64,000 bases of DNA from Proruminimicrobium sp964487915 (lineage in GTDB: Bacteria > Elusimicrobiota > Endomicrobiia > Endomicrobiales > Endomicrobiaceae): positions 42,658-106,657 of the forward strand of contig CAZASN010000006.1 of the NCBI GenBank assembly GCA_964487915.1. Reading direction: 5' to 3'. The translations under genes were made by a program, and so were the position numbers. Under the pieces are notes generated by a model. That model was not told the DNA's origin. It worked only from the letters and a program-made list of their open reading frames with translations, and did no database searches. Shown piece by piece: positions 53,287 through 62,300 of this stretch. The stretch's first letter is position 1; every line of letters begins with the position of its first letter.

Positions 53287-54155
53287 AAAAATTAAAATTG
53301 GGCTTTCCGAAAGGAAGTTTACAGGAATCAACTATTGAATTGTTTAAAAAAGCAGGCATAAGAATAAACGCTTCTTCAAGATCTTATTTTCCTTCTTGCG
53401 ACGACGAAGAAATTGAAATAATGCTTGTAAGATCGCAGGAAATGGCAAAATACGTGCAGGACGGAGTATTTGACGCAGGACTTACGGGTCACGACTGGAT
53501 ATGCGAAAGCGGAGCAAAAGTAAAAGAAGTATGCGAGCTTCAGTACGCAAAATCGGGATTCAGGCCTGTAAGATGGGTTCTTGCCGTTCCAAACGAGTCA
53601 AAAATAAAATCAATAAAAGATTTAAACGGAAAAAGAGTAGCGACCGAACTTCTTAACTATACGAAAAAATATTTTGCAAAAAATAAAGTAAAAGCGCAGA
53701 TTGAATTTTCATGGGGAGCGACCGAAGCAAAAGCCGGAAAACTGGTGGATGCTATCGTTGAACTTACCGAAACAGGCTCTTCTTTAAGAGCGAATAATTT
53801 AAGAATCGTTGAGGAACTTCTTGTTTCAACAACGAGGCTTATAGCCAATAACGACTCTATGAAAGATCCGTGGAAAAAAGAAAAAGTGGAAAATCTTGCC
53901 ATACTTCTTAAAGGTGCTTTGGCGGCCGAAGGCATGGTCGGCTTAAAAATGAATATTCCGTTTAAACAACTGCCTGCGATTGAAAAAATTCTTCCCGCTT
54001 TAAGAAAACCTACCATATCTAATCTGAGCGACGGCAACTGGGTGGCGCTTGAAGTTATAATAGAAGAAAAAATCGTTAAAAAAATATTACCTGCTCTCAA
54101 AAGAGCCGGGGCCGAAGGGATAATTGAATATCCTTTAAACAAAATAATTTATTAA
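53283..54155 (+). CDS. hisG: ATP phosphoribosyltransferase, long form
   Basis: 290 residues starting with GTG, AGGAG upstream. LKLGFPKGSLQESTIELFKKAGI, DAGLTGHDWICE and the PRPP loop IVELTETGSSLRANNL identify HisG. The C-terminal 70-80 residues form the ACT-like histidine-binding domain (VGLKMNIPFKQL...GNWVALEVIIEE), so this long form needs no HisZ. First step of histidine synthesis. It is separated from any other his genes in this window. Confidence 0.93.
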   Translation: MKKLKLGFPKGSLQESTIELFKKAGIRINASSRSYFPSCDDEEIEIMLVRSQEMAKYVQDGVFDAGLTGHDWICESGAKVKEVCELQYAKSGFRPVRWVLAVPNESKIKSIKDLNGKRVATELLNYTKKYFAKNKVKAQIEFSWGATEAKAGKLVDAIVELTETGSSLRANNLRIVEELLVSTTRLIANNDSMKDPWKKEKVENLAILLKGALAAEGMVGLKMNIPFKQLPAIEKILPALRKPTISNLSDGNWVALEVIIEEKIVKKILPALKRAGAEGIIEYPLNKIIY

Positions 54156-54174
54156 TTTATAAAGGACTTTAAAA

Positions 54175-55659
54175 ATGTCAGAAAACATCAGAGTAAGATT
54201 TGCGCCGTCTCCTACCGGCGATTTGCATATAGGAGGAGTAAGAACCGCGCTTTTCAACTGGCTTTACGCTAAAAAAACAGGCGGCACTTTTATTTTAAGA
54301 ATTGAAGATACCGACGAAGCAAGATCAACGGAAGAATCTACGGGCATCATAATAAACGCAATGAAATGGCTGAAACTTGACTGGGCCGAAGGTCCGGGCA
54401 ACGAACCCGAAAAATACGCTCCTTACTACCAGATGAAAAGAAAAGAACTGGGCATTTACCAAAAATATATAGATATTCTTATAGAAAAAGGATTCGCTTA
54501 TAAATGCTACTGCACGCCGGAAGAAGTTGAACAAATGAGACAACGCGCCACTCTTGCCAAACTTCCTCCGAAATATGACGGTACCTGCGCAAATTTGACA
54601 AAAGAACAGCAGGCGCAAAAGGAAGCGGAAGGAAGAACGGCGGTAATAAGATTTAAAATGCCGAAAGAAGGAAAAGTTGAATTTAACGATATCGTAAGAG
54701 GACACGTAACTTTTGAAAACGCGCTTCTTGACGATTTTGTTTTAATGAAGGCAAACGGAGTCCCTACTTATAATTTCGCATGCGTTGTTGACGACTATCT
54801 TATGGATATTACGCATGTCGTAAGAGGCGACGACCATATTTCAAATACTCCCAGACAGCTTCATATTTTTAAAGCTCTCGGCTGGAAAGAACCCGTATTT
54901 GCACATCTTTCAATGATACTGGGTTCTGACGGGGCAAGACTTTCAAAAAGACACGGACACACATCTGTTTTGGAATACAGAAGAGAAGGTTATTTACAGG
55001 AAGCTTTAATAAATTATTTGTCGCTTCTGGGCTGGTCAACGGCCGACAGCCAGCAGTTGTTTGAGCATAATGAACTGATAGAAAAATTTTCTCTTGAAAG
55101 ATGCACAAGCAGCCCGGCTACTTTTGACACTGCGAAACTTTTGTGGATGAACGGAGAATACATAAGAAAAAAATCAATAGACGAAATATACGGTTTGTTT
55201 ACGGACTGGATAAAATTTACAAACAACGAAGAGCTTATAAAAAACTGGGATAAGGAAGTTCTTAAAAAAGCAATCGCTTTGGAACATGAGAAAATAAAAT
55301 TATTGAAAGATATTCCGTCGCTTGTGGAATTCTTTTTTAAAGAACACGTTGAATTTGACCAGGAAGCGGTAAATAAAGTTTTCTTATCGGACAAAAATAA
55401 AGACAGCGCAAAACTTGTTTTAACCGAAAGCATTGACAGGCTGGCAAAAGAACCTTCCTTTGCCGCCGACGCCCTTGAACAGTACGCAAGAAATTTTGCA
55501 GCCGAAAAAGCAATTAAAACCGGACAGGTTTTTCATCCGATAAGAGTTGCGGTTTCAGGCAGAACTCAGGGACCGAGCCTGTTTCATATGATGGAAGTAT
55601 TCGGAAGAGACGAGGTTATAAAAAGAATTAAAGAATGCGTTGATAAATACTTTAAATAG
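54175..55659 (+). CDS. gltX: Glutamyl-tRNA synthetase
   Basis: 494 residues. RFAPSPTGDLHIGGVRTALFNWLYA holds the HIGH motif, and ARLSKRHGH the KMSKS equivalent (LSKRH). YKCYCTPEEVEQM and RGDDHISNTPRQL are also typical. May be discriminating or non-discriminating; gatCAB is not in the window to decide. It is 19 bp after hisG. Confidence 0.95.
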   Translation: MSENIRVRFAPSPTGDLHIGGVRTALFNWLYAKKTGGTFILRIEDTDEARSTEESTGIIINAMKWLKLDWAEGPGNEPEKYAPYYQMKRKELGIYQKYIDILIEKGFAYKCYCTPEEVEQMRQRATLAKLPPKYDGTCANLTKEQQAQKEAEGRTAVIRFKMPKEGKVEFNDIVRGHVTFENALLDDFVLMKANGVPTYNFACVVDDYLMDITHVVRGDDHISNTPRQLHIFKALGWKEPVFAHLSMILGSDGARLSKRHGHTSVLEYRREGYLQEALINYLSLLGWSTADSQQLFEHNELIEKFSLERCTSSPATFDTAKLLWMNGEYIRKKSIDEIYGLFTDWIKFTNNEELIKNWDKEVLKKAIALEHEKIKLLKDIPSLVEFFFKEHVEFDQEAVNKVFLSDKNKDSAKLVLTESIDRLAKEPSFAADALEQYARNFAAEKAIKTGQVFHPIRVAVSGRTQGPSLFHMMEVFGRDEVIKRIKECVDKYFK

Positions 55660-55677
55660 GAAGCAAAATATAGAAGC

Positions 55678-55880
55678 TTAGAAGCTTGGAAGCTTAGTAA
55701 AAGCAACGACTTTAACGGCAAAAACAGAGAAGCTGGGAAGCTTAGCGACTTGGAAGCTGAGCAACAGCGATAACTTCAACGACAAAAACGGAGAAGCTGG
55801 GCAGCTTGAAAGCTGAGCAACGGCAACAACTTTAATGACAAAAACAAAAACGAAGAAGCCGGACAACAGAAAAACGACAA
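55678..55880. repeat. Degenerate tandem repeat rich in GAAGCT
   Basis: Three to four diverged units of roughly 60-65 bp. Each starts with GAAGCTxGGxAGCTT-like sequence, passes through AGCAACxxCxAxAACTT and ends AACGACAAAAACG. The spacer between gltX and the DUF1844 gene consists mostly of it. It is followed by CCGGCGG...CCGCCGG (about 55897-55933), a hairpin with a long loop. Frames through it are low-complexity and have no ribosome site. Confidence 0.65.
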
Positions 55881-55952
55881 AAATAAAGAAACTTGAAACT
55901 CCGGCGGGCAAAAGCTAAAAAAAACCGCCGGGATTAGAAAAGGAGTTTAAAA

Positions 55953-56261
55953 ATGGATACGAAAGAACTAAATCCTTATTTATTCAGCTTAATACAAATG
56001 TTTGCAAGCGCATGCTGGCAGCAGATGGGCAAAATCCCGAGCCAAATTGACGGAAAGATATCAAAAGATTTAAAAGCGGCGCAGCAGACTATAGAACTTC
56101 TTATAATGCTTAAAGATAAAACCAAAGGCAATCTTTCGTCAACGGAAGATAAAATGCTTACCGACGCTCTGTCAAATCTCCAGATGAATTACGCCGATGA
56201 AGCGGCGAAAGAACAGACTGCGGCAAAGCCCGAAGAAAAAAAAGAAGAAATCAAAAATTAA
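55953..56261 (+). CDS. DUF1844 family protein
   Basis: 102 residues. NPYLFSLIQMFASACWQQMGKIP and LKAAQQTIELLIMLKDKTKGNLSSTEDKMLTDALSNLQMNY are the DUF1844 blocks (W-x-x-LG/MG, then the helical TIDxLxxLxxKTxGNL). The tail is Glu/Lys-rich and disordered. Function unknown. AAGGAG precedes the start; convergent with the giant gene. Confidence 0.85.
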   Translation: MDTKELNPYLFSLIQMFASACWQQMGKIPSQIDGKISKDLKAAQQTIELLIMLKDKTKGNLSSTEDKMLTDALSNLQMNYADEAAKEQTAAKPEEKKEEIKN

Positions 56262-56321
56262 ACTTAAAAAACGATTCCTGTTTTCCGGACTGAATTTTAT
56301 TTTCGGATAAATACGGCGCGC

Positions 56322-59300
56322 TTATGCGGATGCAAGCAGCGCTCTTGTAATTTTTGATATGTCTTTTCCGGTTTCTTCTTCTTCCAAAAGCGACATCTGG
56401 ACGTATTGTTCCGCCATAGGCATAATTTCAAGCAGTAAAGAAACCGCAACGGCCCTTTCCTGTTCCGTAACAAGTCCTGCGTCCATTGATTTGATTCCGT
56501 TTAAAATATTTACGGCAGTATTGATATTTGCGTAATATCCGGCGGCAAGCGTCCTGTCGGCGGTAAGAGCAAGCTCTTGGGCGGTTTTTATCTGTTCTCT
56601 TACGAAATCATTGGTTATATCCTTTTCGTCCCTGCTTATATTGCCGAGAATTTTATTTTCAACAAGAGCGGAAGCGAAAACATATTTAAACTGCGGATTT
56701 GCAAAATTCAAAGGTTTATTTGAAGCGGAGTATCTGTTGTATTCAACAGATTCAAGAAGTCCCTGCAAAAATCCTGATACTTCGTTTATGTTTTTAGCAT
56801 TCAAATTTAATTTTTTAAAAGTCTCGTTTTCAAATATTTCGGTATTTCCGGCCCTTGCGGCTTTTAATAATTCATACAGCGTTTCCGTATCTTTAGCCGA
56901 TAATTTTGAATTATTTCCGGTTCTCCTGCCGTACTGAAGTCCTCTGTTATACATACCCTGCGGGCTGACGTCGTATACGTAACTCAAAATTCTGGCCGCT
57001 TTCTGCATAGTAGTATTTAATAAATTATTATCCGCTTTAATTATCTCGTTAAGCAAATCGGAAGACATTTGAATCATTGACGGATTTAAGTCAAGTATCG
57101 TTTTAATATTAAAGACAGTGTTTGTTTTTTTATCCGCGGCAAGTTTGATTATTATTTTTGTCAAGTCGTCGCCGGCAGTTATTTTATCAACGGATTTAAT
57201 CTGCACGATCGCCAGATTTTTTACAAGCGAGCCGTAATCGTCAAGAAGCTCCTGCGAAATATCGTACAACTCAACGGCAAACAATGCGTTTAAACTCTGT
57301 TTATTGACAGTCATTTTTAATCTTATCAACTCTCTCTTTACGGCTTCGTTATAAACTAATTTTGACAAATCCAGCCTCAATCCGTCTATTCCCGTTCCGC
57401 CTGCCCTGTAATTGCGCATTCTTTCGTCAATATGCCCCGTCAGCAGTTCTAATTCTTCCTGATTGGCGATAAAATACATAAATTCAACTTTTAACCCTTC
57501 TTCATGAGCCAGTTTTAAAAGACCCGATATCGCCGCGCTGTTTTCGTTTAACATTTTATTGTCAACAGATATTACGATGCTGTCTATGCCTTCATTTTTT
57601 TTCATCTGCAGATACTGTCTGTTGTTATATTCCGTTAAATCGGCTTCCGTTATATTTACCGATACGAGAGGTTTGGCCGCCGAAACGGAATTTGCGGGAT
57701 TTATCTTAACTTCTTCCAATAACGCCATAAATAACGAATTTGAACTTGCTCCTGTTCCAATGACCGTTTTTGCTCCGTTTTTAGCAAAAATATTTTTTAA
57801 AGACTGTTCGTCAATTCCGGTAAGTTGGGAATCCGAAACGTCTATTATTTTATTTTTTGACATATCCTCCTGAGACACGTCTTCAATCAATTCCTTGAAA
57901 ATTTCTTCTTCGGGAGCGGCCGTTGTTTGTTCATAACCGTATTTTGTCAGATTGCCTTTCTTTTCAATAAGGGCAAAACCGTTTTTCAGTCCGCGTTTAT
58001 TTTCCGTTTGTAATCCGCTGTCGCCTTTTAATATTAAATTTACCTTTACTCCGTTTTCGGCAAGATAGACGGCAAGTTCCGTCTTTTTTACATCCGAAGC
58101 ATCGGCTATTATGGTATAAGACGTCGTATCTTTATACATGAAATTTATAATAAAAAGCTGCATAAAAAGAATTATTTTTTTAATATTTTCGGCGGCAAAA
58201 TCTATAAACGCGGCATTTTTTATTTTATCCGCCTTTTTCTCGGGCTCAGATAAAGCGACTTCGTCCGGAATTTGAATGCTGTCTTTTAAATCAGCGACGA
58301 TATTGGCAGGTTTAAAGTCCGGTTTTGTCGCAATCATTGCGATGTTGTAACTTATAAAATCAAAAATCCTTTCAAACATAAGCGTATTTGCCGCTATTCC
58401 TGAAATATTCGGATAAATTGAGTGCAGAGGCACCGTTCCTTCTACTTCTTCCCTTCCGGTATTTAGTATTACCAAATCGCCGTAATTTTCCTCTACGCTG
58501 TTTTTTAAATCAACAACGCACGCATCCACGCCGACCGATAATTCGTCGCCGGAATATATTATCCTGCCGGACGGTATATTAAAACGTTTTGATAAATATT
58601 CTATTGCGACGGCTTTATTTGTGTTATTTTTAAAAAAATCAATCGTTGATTTCCCGCCGGCTCTGATGCTGAAATTGTCCAATCCTTTGCTTAAAATAAC
58701 GTCGGAGCAATAATCAACAAGGCAATCTCTTACCGCCATAGGTCTTATCTGCGTAACAATATATGTGGTTCTTTCGTTGTTTGGGACCATAGGCTCTCTC
58801 TTAAACGCTTCGCTCATAATATAATCTTTTTCGCTGAAATCTTCTTCAACGCCGGACCTGTATACTCTTATTAATTCAAGAATGGAAACAAGCCTCATTA
58901 TTTTAAGGAGCCTGTCTTTGTTTTCTTTGGCTTTAGTTTCTTTATATATTATGTTGATTATATTTTTTATTTCTTTTCTTTTTTTCGTCTCAAACATTTG
59001 AAAAAGCTCGTTATCGTCTTTCAAATTCAATATTTTAACTATATATTCTATATCGGCGCCGTATTCTTCGCGGCTGACTGCGGCGTTTATAAAATCTTCA
59101 AAAGACGGTCTTCTGTTTACGGAAAAAAGAGTCAGCAAATCATCCGCAAAACGTATAAACAGATCGTGCCACGGAACTTCAATATCGTTATAAAAAGCTT
59201 CATGAATCATTTTTTTATCGTAGGCCAGCATGCGCGCTTTTGAAAATTCGTCCAGATAATGATCGTCTAAAATCCAATTTTCGCCGTCATAGGTTATTCT

Positions 59301-62300
59301 TTCTCTGGCCGATACTATAAAGATCTGGTCAATCAAATCTATTATTACGGGCGATATGTCGTCTATTCTGCTTTTTAATCTTTGAAACATAGCGCCGGTA
59401 ACGATTACGGGTTTCCCTATATCGTACAAATGCAGTTTTGAAAAAATATTTTTCATTCTGGCGTCCATGACTTTGGCTCTGGGCGCTATATTTTCGTCCA
59501 TATCGGCTATATTTAACATTCTTGACAGCTGCCCCATTTTTTCAAAATACTCTCTTGCAGCCTCAAAACGTCCCTCCGGCGATATCCAATAATTAAATAT
59601 AACGCCGTCTTTATTAGTGAATATTATTTTTCCGTCTTTTCCGATTTGGGCTGTGATTTTATTTTCAATCACATACATCATGCCGGCTCTTGCAAGTTTA
59701 TTATCCCATGCCCCTATTTTTTCAAGAAACGCTTTCAGTCTCGGCAAATCCGAAACGCTTAAATCGTTCCAATTGATTATTTTCTGCAATTCGTTTATTT
59801 CATCTTTTATAATTTCATTTTCAGGTTTCTTTACGGGTTCGCGTTTTACTTCTTTGATAAATTTTTCAATATCATAAGGGTGCTGTTTAAACACAGCGTC
59901 GGATATATCTGCGGCTTTATCCATTGAGATTCCTATGCCGGCATACCATCCTGAAGACAGTTCTTTTCTCTCTTTAGCCGCAACAAGAGCAAGAACGGCT
60001 TTTTTTACGGCTTCTTCCGGGCTTATCGCATAAACCCTGCGGTAACGCGCCAATTCTTTTGTATCGTTTAGTCCCGGTATTGTTACGATATATTCTTTTT
60101 CGCCGTCCTTTTGTTCCGGCATAACATATTCGCCGTCGGATACCGTAAACGGAGGCATATTCATTTTGCAGTTTAACATACCGCCAAGCGTTTTTATATC
60201 GTATTCGGCCCAGAAAGTTCTTTCCTGCTCCAATGCTTTTTCTCTGTTTTTATAATATCTTAAAAGCGCCTTAAAAAGAGCCTGTTTCGGAGAATACGCT
60301 TCAACCGTATCGTTAAAAACATTTTTTGTTCCCGCAATAGGAATTGACACTGTAAACTTATATTGGATATTTTGAGTAAATTCGGGATACAGTTCTCTGC
60401 TGGTTTCAATTTCTTTTTGATGGGTTTCTTTTTTAACAGCAGACCGGCCGTCGGCAGCTTCCGATATTTTTGTAACTTCCGGAATTTCCGTTACGATATG
60501 GTCAATTTTATCGGTGTATTTGGAATATATTACGGCAGCTATTTTATCTATATTTTTTCTGTTTACCGCAATATCGCCATACCAGCCTAAAATCAGTTCC
60601 CCTCTTTCTTTTGCAAGAACAAGTTCCCTTACGGCGTTTTTTACGGCTTCTTCCTCGGATGAAGCGTATACTTCCTGATACACTTCAAGACTTTTATGTT
60701 TATTAAGTCCCGAAATTGCCACCCTGTACGCCTTTAATTCTTTTTTTACGATTCTTGATACGGGTTTATCCGTTCTTAAAGGAAGCGAATTGCTTTTATG
60801 CTCTTCAATTATATCGCCGAGATTATAATCTTTAAAAATTATTGCCAGAATTTTTACTATATTCTTATCGGACACAGCGCCATCATCGGTGTCGTCGCCT
60901 ATATCATTGTAATCGGCGGTTTCTTCTCCGGCATCCAGCAAATACGGAACGTCAACGTATCTGCCGTTTGTAAGCTTTCCTTCTTTTATGGCTTTAAATA
61001 TTTTAAAAAGAATGTTTGCCGCGGCTCCTTTCGGAGAATGGGCATACGTGTACTGATATTGCGCGGGCAGTTTATTGTTGATGTTAGGTATAACGACTTT
61101 AAATAAAATTCCGTCGCCGGAATACTGAGGAGGAATTTTATACTCGCCTGACGGAGACGTTTCCTCGGGAGCGACGGTTTCCTGATATTCGGATTCTTCC
61201 GCCCTGAGTTCATATTCAATTTGGTTCTTTTCCCATAATCTGCCCTCGCAAAGATTGTACGCCGTTGTGTTTATTATACTTGCTTTACTCGGGCTTCTTT
61301 TTCCCTTAGCAACTAATTTACCGATTCTGTAAACGTCATAATTTTTCCTTTCTCCGCGCGGTTCTTTTTCAAGCCTTGCGTGCGGATTTTTAATATTCCA
61401 GATTATATGAGGAAGTATCAACGACATTACCCATTGTATAAGAGCTATTGTTATTGAAATCGCCGGAATAACTCCGAATGAGGTCAATGTTACGGCAAGA
61501 AGAGATATCACGGTGCTGATTCTTACTATAAATACTATCGTTTCAAGACCTGCTTTTCTGACGGTCTGATGATTTGGAGCATGCTGCCTTAAAAACCATT
61601 CCTGAAATTTTTCGCTTAAACTGGATACGAATATGTAAGGAGATTCGGCGACGGCGATTATTGACGCTCTTATTATTCTGTGATTTTCCTGAGTTATTCC
61701 GATTCTGTCCAAAAACTTGCTTATGGAAGGCAATTCTTCGGATTCGGTATAAATCCAGTTAATAAAACGCTCAATGCTTGCGGTTTTAGTTTTTGAAACT
61801 TTATCTTCTTCCGCTCTTTGATTCAACAAACCGGATACGGTCTCATACGAGTCATCTCCGAGAGGTTTAAACAGAGTTCTTAAATAATTTTTTATTTTCC
61901 CCTGCTGCTCTTTATCCAAATTGTTTATCAAAACAAATATTTCTTCATATATTTCTTCATCAACGGCGTTCAATCCCGAATTGTTTTTATCCGAGTAATT
62001 TAAGGGCAAAATATCTCCCTTTAAAGTATAAATTATCAGCCTTGCGTATTCGCCCAATACCGCCTGAGTTATATCCTTATCTTCAAAACGTATTTTATCG
62101 GTTGTCAAACTGTAAAGTTCAAATTCTCCCGCGAACACTTTGCCTGCGGTAGCCATTGTTCTTAACTGCTGAACCGGAGTCTGTATAATTCCTATTTTCT
62201 TTGCGCTTTCAGGGAGCATTTTTTTTGCATATTGAATATTTTCAAGAGTATTGCCGGATTCCGTTTCAAGCATAATTCTGCTTTCAATATCCGATTTCTG

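Noticed and set aside
55678..55911. 77-codon minus frame with repeated SFF/FVV/KLPS runs
   Set aside because: It is a translation of the tandem repeat, low complexity and without start signals.
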